The position numbers and the translations under genes are program-made. DNA of 64,000 bases, taken from contig BCJJ01000006.1 of the NCBI GenBank assembly GCA_039545355.1, positions 1,645,686 through 1,709,685 on the forward strand, read 5' to 3'. Shown piece by piece: positions 47,375 through 57,021 of the stretch. The notes under the pieces are model-generated. The model was not told the origin of the DNA and searched no databases. It worked only from the letters and a program-made list of their open reading frames with translations. Numbering within the stretch: the stretch's first letter is position 1; each line of letters opens with the position of its first letter. The stretch is from Trichosporon coremiiforme. Taxonomy: Eukaryota > Basidiomycota > Tremellomycetes > Trichosporonales > Trichosporonaceae.

Positions 47375-48627
47375 ATGAAGGTTACCCTCGTGACCCTCGC
47401 CCTCCTCTCTACACTTGCCCAGGCTGCCCCTGCCCCGGCTGCCGTCCTCGCTGAGCGCCAGGGCGGTGGTGGACAGTGGGGAGGTGGTGGCGGTTGGAAG
47501 CGCGACGAGCTCGAGGAGAGGCAAGGTGGTGGCGGCCAATGGGGAGGTATGTCTTTTGCTTCGAGCCCTACTGACAACAGGCGGCGGTGGCTGGAAGCGC
47601 GACGAGCAGCTCGAGGAACGCCAGGGTGGGGGCGGCCAGTGGGGAGGCGGCGGTGGTTGGAAGCGCGACGAGCTCGACGAGCGCGACAACCTCGAGGAGC
47701 GCCAGGGAGGCGGTGGCCAGTGGGGAGGCGGCGGCGGCTGGAAGCGCGACACTCAAGAACTCGAAGAGCGACAGGGCGGAGGTGGCCAGTGGGGAGGCGG
47801 CGGCGGCTGGAAGCGCGACACTCAAGAACTCGAAGAGCGCCAGGGCGGAGGTGGCCAGTGGGGAGGCGGCGGCGGCTGGAAGCGCGACACTCAAGAACTC
47901 GAAGAGCGCCACGGCGGAGGTGGCCAGTGGGGAGGCGGCGGCGGCTGGAAGCGCGACACTCAAGAGCTCGAAGAGCGCCAGGGAGGTGGTGGTCTGTGGG
48001 GCGGAGGTGGTGGTTGGAAGCGCGACACTCAAGAGCTCGAGGAGCGCCAGGGCGGAGGTGGCCAGTGGGGAGGAGGCGGTGGTTGGAAGCGCGACAATAA
48101 GGACTGCTGCCAGTGCGGAGGTGGTATGTGGGGAGGAGGCGGTGGATGGAAGCGCGACCAGCGCTGCTGCCCTTGCGACGGCTCCGGAAACCCGAACGGC
48201 TGGAAGCGCGACAACGACCAGCTTGAGGAGCGCCAGGGCGGCGGTGGCCAATGGGGCGGCGGCGGCGGATGGAAGCGCGACCTCGAGGAGCGCCAGGGCG
48301 GCGGCGGCCAGTGGGGAGGTGAGTCTACACTGACATGGCATGCATGGCTAACGGCAGGCGGCGGTGGTTGGAAGCGTGACGATGGCGAACTCGAGAAGCG
48401 CCAGGGTGGAGGCGGCCAGTGGGGTGGTGAGTTGCATCATAGCCGGTTACGAAACGGTGCTGACAGCAGGCGGTGGCGGTTGGAAGCGCGATGAGCTCGA
48501 GGAGAGGCAGGGAGGTGGTGGCCAGTGGGGTGGTGAGTCGAGACTTTGCCGTAACGGATCTCGGAGCAGTGAGCTGACGACAGGCGGCGGCGGCTGGAAG
48601 CGCGACGCCGAGGCCGAGGCGGAGTAA
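47375..48627 (+). CDS. Secreted Kex2-processed repeat protein (14 Gly/Trp peptide units)
   Basis: Five exons (47375-47546, 47581-48318, 48358-48426, 48470-48532, 48584-48627) encode 361 aa. The N-terminus MKVTLVTLALLSTLAQAAPA is a signal peptide. The rest is 14 units of a 13-residue core, QGGGGQWGGGGGW, each followed by the dibasic KR and a short acidic spacer such as DTQELEER or DELEER. Eleven cores are identical; three vary (HGGGGQW, QGGGGLW, CGGGMW). Between units 9 and 11 are two Cys-rich stretches (DCCQC, RCCPC) and a degenerate NPNGWKR. The end is KRDAEAEAE. KR after every core is a Kex2 site, as in alpha-factor precursors and other fungal Kex2-processed repeat proteins. All four introns split the same Gly codon of the core. 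Confidence 0.88.
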
Positions 48628-49225
48628 CATATCGAATCCGTGATATGTGGTAGCTGGCTTTCGTCTGCTCTCGCTTGTAGTTTATAAAAGAGTCCTGTTG
48701 TTATGCCACGGATGTCTCAGAATCCCACAAACTCTACTGCCCACCTGCGACGTACTCTCGGCGCCGATTATTGCGCAGCGCAGCTCTGCCGGTCTACCGG
48801 TCTCGCACCGTAGATTCGCACCGGCCCAGAAGGATCAAATGCCGGTGACTAACCTTCACGTTGGGACGGGCAAGCCACAGGCACGTGATTCGCAGTCGAC
48901 GTTGTGTTCTTTGGCCTGGGACGGTCAGCGAGCCATGGTCGACGTCTGCGAATTAGTCTCGCGCAGTTCGTGGTGGAGGAAATACGCAGTTCGCACCGTA
49001 AAGCTAGAAGTCTACTCTCATTGACGAGCTGTCGTGAGTTACCGGAGTCGTGGTGCCTCGTGGTTGGGCCGGCCTGACCCGCCGGTGGCTGTACGCAGCC
49101 GAAACGCCTCTCTTCCACCCTGGATTCCCAAGCAATGGTCCACTGTCGACGCGACTGAAGGGGAGAGGGTGCATAGGGCAGAAAACGACGCAGAAAGGTT
49201 CAAAAATGGATGTTAATCCGGAAGA
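48628..49225. other. Spacer between repeat-peptide gene and tRNA-Arg
   Basis: 598 bp with no supported gene. The first ~70 bp is 3' UTR-like. A run of A5 at 49202-49206 (T5 on the tRNA strand) is the likely Pol III terminator of tRNA-Arg. Confidence 0.5.
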
Positions 49226-49316
49226 AGCCACTGACGGGACTCGAACCCGCAACCTTTTGATGTGTGATGAGAAACTCTCATAGAAGTCAAACACGCTGCC
49301 ATTGCGACACAGCGGC
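49226..49316 (-). tRNA. tRNA-Arg(TCT) with 19-nt intron
   Basis: Acceptor arms are GCCGCTG and CAGTGGC (one G-T pair), the D-loop AATGGCA, the anticodon stem TTTGA/TCAAA, and the T arm GCGGG-TTCGAGT-CCCGT. The anticodon loop reads CT-TCT-A, then a 19-nt intron (TGAGAGTTTCTCATCACAC), then A. Loop text GACTTCTA matches known fungal tRNA-Arg(TCT). T5 lies 20 bp downstream. Confidence 0.88.
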
Positions 49317-52093
49317 TGACATTTTTTCCTCTCCCTTACCTAAGCCGGGCCTCCGATTTGCTTCCGCGAATGTCGGCGTCGGACTCGGCGTTAGCGAGCA
49401 TTGACCCCGTGAGCGTGTCGGAGTACTCACTTCACTGGTTGGGGGGACGTGGATGGTGTCTCGGCACGCTTTTAGTGAACAGTGCTCTCGGCCAGACGGC
49501 GGTGGGGAAAGAACAAACGGCTGAGACTGGAACGTGGCTTGGCGCAGTCGACCGGGAGAGGGAAGGCGTGGATGTTTCTTCGCATGTATGGCACACAGAG
49601 TCCAGTAGCGATTGATGGCTGGGAAGAGGCCCTTATGATAACGGAGGGGATGAGGATATGAGGAAAGGCGTGAAATGCGGCAAGTGTAGAAGATGGAGTG
49701 CGAGGGATGAGTGGGTGGGTGAAGTGAAAGATGATGGGGACGAAGACTGCACAATATGCTTGAGGTTATCGTAGCGGTTCAGCGTGGCGAGGGGGCGAAA
49801 GCAGGTTTGGAGTCTGCGGACAAGAGAATCAGCTGACTCCGGTGCGTATGAGCGTAGGGCGCAACCGCAGTCACTCAAGGTGGCACGGTGTGTTAGCTGT
49901 GACCCGCATTGTGAAGCTCGGATAATGGAAGGGATGTTCAGCATATGAAGTGGCAGTAGGTCATGGGCTCGTGCTGTCTCTTCGTCACCAGGACTGCAGA
50001 GAGCTGTATCGTGCCGTCTCGCCTTGCATTCGGGGCTGTGGTGCCTTCACCGTCTCATTTTGGGAAACCTGATCGTCCGAAGCAGGGGTGACACTCACAG
50101 GGCTGATTCAAGCAGGATCTGGGGTAACGGACGCGGATCAGAATCAGAGAGTGCATGGGTGGACGAGGGTCGCAGGACGAGGGCGAAAAGTTCTAGACTT
50201 GAGCTCTATCACAGGCAATGAGAAAGAGTCGTGAGGGAAGGGGAGAGGAAGATGCGCGCAGGGGATCAGCGAGTGACAGTTTCAACTTCAGGCGGTGCTT
50301 GCTGCGGGAGCGGTCAACACCTGGGGACCGGGGCAACCGGCACAGAGGAGATGGAACAGTTATGGGGCAGTGAGGGGCAAGGGGAACGGAAGAGTGCGTT
50401 GGTAGTGTTCGAGACGGGAGTGAACGATCTCGGAGGTGCGAGCTGCTGAGGAGTTTGACGATGGAGGACGAATGGATGGCAGCAAGATGCGAGAGAGAGG
50501 CTAGAAGTGCAGTGCATGAATCGACTGGGAAATCGTTGTGCGGGTGTTTGGTCGAGACTAAAGAGAGTCAGAGCAGGTGCAGATAATAATAAGGCTGAAG
50601 ATGAAGAACTGAGACGTTTCACCACGCATTAGCGGGCAAGGAGACAGTGGCCCTCCATTCTTGAGTACTTCGGGTCACCCCATGCGTGTCTCCGAGAAGA
50701 TGCAAGGCTAGGCCGTACGCATACAGGATGTCTTGAACCCTTCTACTGAGATTTGGGTCCCCACTAGCGTGGCTCCGAGGAACTGCTGGGCTGCGCCTTA
50801 CGCACTCAGGCTGTCGCGGGGACAGATGCTGATGATGGCGGAGCAGGTTGAACATGTTAGCGTTGGTATGCGACCACGAGAGTTGAAGCTGTCTGGAGGA
50901 ATTGGTATGGTTGTCTTGTCAAGTGAGCGACAGTTGATGCGAGATGAGGGCGAGTGAGCTAGTCCGCAACAGGTAGAAGGGAAGGCATTGCGAGGAGGAA
51001 AGTCGGGAGTGGCGATGGCCCTGCGAGAGAGCAGCGAGCTCAGTGCGAAGGGACCAGGACTGATGTCAAGGCTAAACTAAGGCTGAGGCTGAAGGCGAGG
51101 CAATGCGGGGGAATGATTCCTCGAGTGCTCTCTTATGGCAACACCCGAGGCTGCGCAGGCCAGCCAGATCTACCCTCGAGCGTTCGAGAGGGCATCGCTG
51201 AGACCGGTGCACACAGCCTCTGAGTCACTGAACGATTGTCAGGCAGAAACGTCAGATCGTCGAGTAACGCATGCTTCTCAACGTCTGGTACACTAAGATC
51301 AGATCACAGTGCATGCAGTGCAGGCGGATATATCAATCAAAGACAATCTGTCAGCGCCCAGTTTCAAGGACGGACCACCTCCACCGGGTTTCACCGCGGG
51401 GTCTCCACACCAACTTTTCTTATCGCGTCGCCACCTTGTGCATGGTTCCATCCCGCTCGGGAGCCGACAAAGTTACGTCGCGCGAAGCGACGAGCCTCCG
51501 TCCGAAACGGGGCACGAGCATGCCTCAAACGTACATGGCAACAAGTTCCTTCCGCCCGCCTTCTGTTTCCGCGTCCTTCCTCCCCCCTGTCCCCCGTTCC
51601 GTTTCCTCACAAAGGCGTCTTAGGAAGATGTCTCAGAAGGTCATCGCCGATATTCGGAGCTCGGAGATCCGACCCATCTCCACCGGTGTCCTTTCGAGTG
51701 GCGACGGGTGGTGAGTCATTACAGACCCTGAGCACGCCTGTCTGCGACCCTGGTGCCTCGTCGGTCCAGATCGGCCAGATCGGTCATCGCGCGCCGTGTC
51801 TGTGAAAGTTTGTGTGGTTCCAGCGGCCTCCAGCGAGTTTGCCAGCTGCGAGCGAGGCGAGCTGGCGGTCGAGTGCGTTCACAGGCCACGTTGGACGGCG
51901 TAACCAGCTGCCGTTCAGCAGGGAGAACGGCGCAACAGAGTGTGGAGAACAGTGAGAGTCATTACATGAGGCATGAGACGGTGCTGGGCACCGTTATGAT
52001 GGATATGAGATGCCCTAAACGGGTGATACAAATACAACTGTTGAATTCTATGAGTGACGACTGATGGGTGAGGGAAAGGGTAGAGGGAGTTGC
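49317..52093. other. 2.8-kb gene-poor region
   Basis: Read on both strands, the frames are all short and without family resemblance, canonical introns or the usual third-position bias. I saw no tRNA, rRNA or long repeat. It may contain a non-coding transcript or decayed sequence. Confidence 0.4.
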
Positions 52094-52690
52094 TTAGGCA
52101 TCGACGCCGCAGCAGATCTTGAGCGCAGCGCGCATGCTCTCCTTGCTGGCCTCCTCGGGAGGCTGCTCGTCGAGGTACGCCTCGAGAGCGTCGCGGAGAC
52201 CGTACGAGCCAAGACGGTCAATAGCGGCGGGGGTAGCGTAGCGGGGAGCGTGGGGCGCATGGGGCGGTGATCCCGGGCGCGAGCGGCTGGGCGGGAGACC
52301 AACGACCTTGCGGGCGTGGTTGAAGCGGGCCTCGTCGAGGGCGTCGAGACGGCCCTGGGCCATGGTGAGCTGGTGGCGGAGCTGGGTGATCTCCTCCTGC
52401 ATTCCGAGCAGGACACGGTACATGGGCACGTCGCCCAGCGTCTCCTTGGTGCGGTACCAGTCGCCAGCCTCCTCGACGAGGAGCGCCTTCCAGGACCCAA
52501 CCTGGGCCTTGGTCGGCTCATCGAAGATGGGCGACTCGAGCATGCAGTCGGCCAGCTCGAGGGCCTGCGCGAGCGCAGCCTTCGGGATCGGGAGGGGGAG
52601 CATTTGGTCGTGCTCGGCCGCCATCTGGGCCAGCATCGTGTACTTTGTGAACGGGAGCTGCTTCACGACCTCGGCGGGGAAGTGGATCAT
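52094..52690 (-). CDS. Hypothetical protein with helical middle region
   Basis: A single exon of 198 aa starts MIHFPAEVVKQLPFTKY. The text is soluble, with no signal or membrane segment. Residues ~100-140 are a likely coiled coil (MQEEITQLRHQLTMAQGRLDAL). A Pro/His-rich hinge follows (SRPGSPPHAPHAPRY). The C-terminal ~45 residues (LRDALEAYLDEQPPEEASKESMR) look helical and end ICCGVDA. I do not recognise the family. Codon use matches the well-expressed genes of the window, and a TATAAAA box lies upstream, so it is probably a real, regulated gene. Confidence 0.6.
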   Translation of the reverse strand: MIHFPAEVVKQLPFTKYTMLAQMAAEHDQMLPLPIPKAALAQALELADCMLESPIFDEPTKAQVGSWKALLVEEAGDWYRTKETLGDVPMYRVLLGMQEEITQLRHQLTMAQGRLDALDEARFNHARKVVGLPPSRSRPGSPPHAPHAPRYATPAAIDRLGSYGLRDALEAYLDEQPPEEASKESMRAALKICCGVDA

Positions 52691-53928
52691 CGTGGCGTGA
52701 GGTTGTTCGGAGTAGAGTATGAGGGTAGGGGGTGGAGTAACTTTGCTCCTAGTAGTCCTTGTGCGGTAGGTAGTGGTAGTGGTCGGTAGTCGAAGGTGAC
52801 TGACGAGAACGGGCCTGCTGATCCAGATTGTTTTATACAATCTTGATAAAATCTGTTTCCCACACAGAACACGCTGGTCTCCCAGCGTAGGATGCCTGCG
52901 ACTAACCGCATTGCATAACGAATGCAGACCCCGTCCCACCCCGCCCCCTGCCGTTCCCGTGAGCGCACCTCCGGACCCGACTCGCAGATCTTGGCAGACC
53001 CGATGAGCGGCTGGCATCGGGATGCCCTCGTCCCCCTGTCGCCGCCACGGTGATTGTAGGTCCCTGTCATTGTTTCTGGGTTGCCGTGTCGGGTCTGAGG
53101 TGACTCGACTGGATGCCCTCGTCAGACCCAACCCCCAAGATTCCTGACTCAGCGATACTCGCCGTTCTCTGCCGTGGCGAGGTAGGGGTAAACCGTGCGT
53201 GCCGTGCGCCATGCCGAGCACGATGTACAGTTTAATCACCGCTCTCTGGCCCCGGGTGCAGGTGGCCCACCGCAGGGCCGATGTGTCGGTGGCGACGAGA
53301 CACAGCGAGGGACGGCATTGGCTGTCGCAGACGTGAACTTACGAGTGCGGCTGCGCGTTTCTTTGCGGGTTGTCCGGAAGCGATTGCGGGGGAGCTGGGG
53401 GAGAGGGGCCAGTCCGCTGAGCGCCGACTTTTTGGCTGGGAGATAGCCACGTGTAGTCTCACTAACGGGGTCTGACGGCGGTCCTTCCCGCAGATTTGGT
53501 TTTGGTCGTCCGCGATCGGCCGAATTATTCCACTGCAACTTCACTGTGCCCCCCCACTGTCCACCTGTGCATTCAGGCATTCAGCGAATGAGTGCAGATG
53601 ACACCTGGACACATGGGAGCATGCACAACGATCTGCAGATCTCGGCCCGTTCATGGGACAGGAACGCGCCACCCGCAAACCATCACGGCGCCTGGGGTGC
53701 AGACCGAGGGGTCCGATATCGGCTCGCCAAGGTATGATCAGCCGTCATCGGCACGCCAACCACCAGGTGTGCAGCACGTGCATCTACAGGTTTATCTACT
53801 GGAACAGCTGGGCTGGATCGCCGGGTCACCCGAGGATCCCGATCCTACTCCCAATGTTCCCGACTCGGAAGTCGTATTCTCTAGCTAGATCTCGACGCAT
53901 CGGCCTACAACGGATACGGAGGTCCTCT
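52691..53928. other. Intergenic region between the orphan gene and COG2
   Basis: 1.24 kb between the promoter of the 198-aa gene and the 3' end of COG2, both on the minus strand. Apart from the TATA box no feature is supported. Confidence 0.45.
52831..52837 (-). promoter_or_regulatory. TATA box of the 198-aa hypothetical gene
   Basis: TATAAAA on the minus strand, about 141 bp upstream of the ATG, within an AT-rich patch that stands out from its GC-rich surroundings. Confidence 0.5.
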
Positions 53929-56046
53929 CTACTCCGCCGGCCGCTGCACGACGTCTTTGAGCTCGATCCATGACGGCATGTTGTCAACAGTGACGCCGAG
54001 GTTCTTCGCATCGGCTGCCAGGCCCTCGACATCGGCCAGCATCTGCGCCTTGAAGCGCTCGTCGTCGGCTCCATCGCCTTGCGCCGCGTTCTGCGACCCG
54101 AACAGGGAGAAGCCACCCTTGCGTGTCTTGCGGTGTCGCCGCAGCAGATCCTCCGTCTTGCGGACCTGGGCCAGGATCTGTGCATAGTTGCTCATCACGT
54201 GGTCGGCAACCTGACCCGCCCACGCCGCTTGGTACTTGGCCTTCAGCGCAGGCCGCGCATCGAAGAAGGCGTGTACCGGCTTCAGCAGCTGTGGCACAAA
54301 GTACGAGGCCGCTGGCGGACCACTGGTCTTACTTCCAGACGCACGGAACTGCGATGCAACAGAACGGACCAACTTGAGCGGCTCCGCGCATCGCTTCTGC
54401 AGGATGAGCACAATGCGCTCCGCGTATGGCGTCGTGGACAGAGACAGGGGAAGGTCGACACCGAGCTCGACGAGTTCCGGCAGCGCCGCAATCTTTTCGA
54501 GAAGCAAGTCGCTGTCGCCGATCGCGGACGCTGCGAATCGGAGTGCCGCATCGTCCTCCTCTTCCTTGAAGTTGACAAGCTGGTTCGACAGCCACAGCCC
54601 GTATCGCGAGACGATCTGCAGGCTGAGCCGCCAGAAGCGGTGCGTCAGCTCTGGGAGGAAAGTGTCGCGAGCCCAGCAGCGCTGGAACGCGGTCCATGCC
54701 GCCTGGCTTTGCGGCAGGTGCCAGGGTGAAGTTGCTGATCCCGTCGTGCTGTTCAGCGCGGCGTCAAACGCCGTCACTATCTCCTTCCACCGCAGCTGGA
54801 AGTAGACCGGCAGTTGCCATCTCCGCTCGAAGGCGGAGTACTCTGGCGACTCGCGCACAGCAATGATGGCGTCGATGCTCGAGGCATAAGACTCAAAGAA
54901 TGTCAGGAACTGATGCGTCGCAGTGTAGTGCTTGTGCAGCTCGTCTGGCCGACCAGCCGCGAAGATGACGCTGCCGAGATTGTCCACGACAGACTTGGAG
55001 ATCGCTGGCCACAGTACGCGCGAGAAGAAGTCGAAGTGCACGCTCAGAGCCTGGGCCATCTTAATCAGCGGTTGGTACACCTCCACCTGGTCCAGGATGC
55101 GGTTGTAGAGCACAGCCAACGGCGTCGAGGGCTTTAATCGCTGCGCGCTCGGCGCGGCAGAGTCGGGAGTAGTAACCGGGTCGGAGAGCGCCGCGGCTCG
55201 GATGTTACTCCTGCACCACGTCTCGACGTCATCCCGGACAACGCTCTCGGCGTCCTCCCACGCTTCGATTACATCGTATGTTCGCAAGCACTGTCGAATG
55301 TGCGCTTCGTCCTTGGCCTCAAGAGCCGTCGTCAGGAGCGTCGAGAGGTCGTTGTTCAACCGTGTCCGTAGCGTGTCGATGCGCGGCTCCGCAACGTCGG
55401 CCAACTTGCAGCCCTCCTTCCGCACCTTGTTGCGCAAGTACACGAGCTGCGTGTACTCGCCTGCGAGACGCGCGACGGCTTTGGGTCGCTCTGCGTCGTC
55501 TGAAGCCGTATCCAGCGACTCAGCGCGGGTCAACGTCTCAAACAATCGCTGCAGGAGCTCAAGCAGCGCTTTCTCCTCACGCAGCGTTGCTCGCTCGTCA
55601 AGCTTTGCCTGCACCGCGTCTTGGTGAGACGCGAGCACGTCGCGCACCACCTCCACTTCTCCCCTTAGCATCTCCAGCGGTTTCTGTAATCGCTTTAGGC
55701 GGTCGCTCTCTCCCCGCATGCCTGTGCCGAGCGAGATGAACTCCTCATAGTCGTCGTTGATGAGCTGCACGAGCTCTTCTCTCAGCACACCGAGGTATGA
55801 CCGCAGCTCTCCGCGAAGCTCATCAAGGGGGATGTGAATTCTTGATAAGAGGAACGCATCGACATCAAAGTTTGCTGAAGAGAGGAGGGCGTGGTCGTGC
55901 GATAGCGGGACGAGGGAGGGAAGGTCGAGTGAGTGCGCGGACGACGTGGAGGCGCGGGGTGCGGAGCCGTTCACTGTCGGGTCGGAGCTGGGCCCGGCGG
56001 CGTTTTCGGTGGCCAGCGGATCTGATGACTCCACTGCCGCCGTCAT
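53929..56046 (-). CDS. COG2: Conserved oligomeric Golgi complex subunit 2
   Basis: A single exon of 705 aa. After a Ser/Pro-rich start, the conserved COG2 N-terminal region appears: SSANFDVDAFLLSR, PLDELRGELRSYLGVLREEL, LINDDYEEFISLGTGMRG, followed by long helices typical of CATCHR-family tethers (RLFETLTRAESLD, YTQLVYLRNKV). The C-terminal part contains KAKYQAAWAGQVADHVMSNYA and ends LKDVVQRPAE. COG is the eight-subunit tether for retrograde vesicles at the Golgi; subunit 2 is in lobe A. The gene is unusually intron-free for this genome and divergent from COX20 across 212 bp. Confidence 0.83.
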   Translation of the reverse strand: MTAAVESSDPLATENAAGPSSDPTVNGSAPRASTSSAHSLDLPSLVPLSHDHALLSSANFDVDAFLLSRIHIPLDELRGELRSYLGVLREELVQLINDDYEEFISLGTGMRGESDRLKRLQKPLEMLRGEVEVVRDVLASHQDAVQAKLDERATLREEKALLELLQRLFETLTRAESLDTASDDAERPKAVARLAGEYTQLVYLRNKVRKEGCKLADVAEPRIDTLRTRLNNDLSTLLTTALEAKDEAHIRQCLRTYDVIEAWEDAESVVRDDVETWCRSNIRAAALSDPVTTPDSAAPSAQRLKPSTPLAVLYNRILDQVEVYQPLIKMAQALSVHFDFFSRVLWPAISKSVVDNLGSVIFAAGRPDELHKHYTATHQFLTFFESYASSIDAIIAVRESPEYSAFERRWQLPVYFQLRWKEIVTAFDAALNSTTGSATSPWHLPQSQAAWTAFQRCWARDTFLPELTHRFWRLSLQIVSRYGLWLSNQLVNFKEEEDDAALRFAASAIGDSDLLLEKIAALPELVELGVDLPLSLSTTPYAERIVLILQKRCAEPLKLVRSVASQFRASGSKTSGPPAASYFVPQLLKPVHAFFDARPALKAKYQAAWAGQVADHVMSNYAQILAQVRKTEDLLRRHRKTRKGGFSLFGSQNAAQGDGADDERFKAQMLADVEGLAADAKNLGVTVDNMPSWIELKDVVQRPAE

Positions 56047-56258
56047 CGTCTGTGTCGAAGCCTCCTAAGTTGTGATTGGGGTGTGTTGCAGACGAGTACC
56101 AGATTGTGTGCAGCGCGTCACCGACTTCACTACCGGACCAAGTCAGGGCGCGGGCCGAATGGCGATCTCCGTCTCATCCTTTGCCTGGATTCTCCGCCTG
56201 AGTGCTCTTTTCCATCCGCCATCTCCACTTCGTAATAACAATCTCCATTACAGGTGCC

Positions 56259-56868
56259 ATGTCTGACAACGATAACCGACGACCAGAGGGCGAGGTGAAG
56301 CCGATGCTCAACATCCCTGCGGGAAATAGCCCGATCACCCCGGAAGCTGCCCCGGGTGCGGTGCCGGCCGACGAAAGGCGGACTGGCAACATCTTCAAGG
56401 ACTCTTGGACGGCGATCAAGGTAGTGAATGTGCTGATTCCGAATGCTGACAAGGACAGAGAATCAAGCCTGTTGATGACTTCAAGAACCTCGGTTCCATC
56501 CCGTGTGTTCGTAACTCACTGCTCTACGGTATCGGTACGGGAGTTGGCATCGGAGCGGTGCGCTTCCTTGGCACCAGGGGTATGTCGCCGGACGATGGAC
56601 AGTGAATCTAACAACAGTCGTCTCCTCGGCTTCGAACTGGGCGGTGTTCACCTTCTGCGCTGTTTCGCTCGGAAGTTGGTGAGTACAGCGACAAGGGCAT
56701 TCCAGAGAGTTTCTATTGACACCGACTAGGGAGGTCTGCCAGAAGCAGCGTCGGGAAGAGGTCGCTAAGCAGCGCTTGATCCAGGAGAAGTTCCCTCATC
56801 GTCACGCCTCAAGACTCAAGAAGAAGGGTGAGGAGTACGAGGCGCCATCACCTGAGGGGCAGCAGTAG
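56259..56868 (+). CDS. COX20: Cytochrome c oxidase assembly chaperone Cox20
   Basis: Four exons (56259-56420, 56459-56579, 56618-56678, 56730-56868) encode 160 aa. The conserved core is CVRNSLLYGIGTGVGIGAVRFLGTR, then SSASNWAVFTFCAVSLGSWEVCQ, two membrane spans with the Asn-Trp and Trp-Glu-x-Cys-Gln signatures of the Cox20/FAM36A family. A charged matrix tail follows (EKFPHRHASRLKKKGEEY). Cox20 binds newly made Cox2 in the inner mitochondrial membrane and hands it on for N-tail processing and copper loading. The first donor, GTAGTG, is weaker than usual, but the frame closes exactly. Confidence 0.85.
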
Positions 56869-57021
56869 ACGTAGAGCTTGTTACACGCATTACTACATTT
56901 TGCATGCAGAACACACCGTTCCACTTATAACAATATGCAGAGATTTCATCGACTCGGCTAGGCACAACGACACACTATGGCGCTATGGAATGAAGGAAAG
57001 TATAATATGTAATGAACCATT

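Noticed and set aside
47222..48341. Other long frames on both strands across the repeat-peptide gene
   Set aside because: All are frame shadows of the tandem repeat; only the frame with the signal peptide and KR sites is consistent with splicing.
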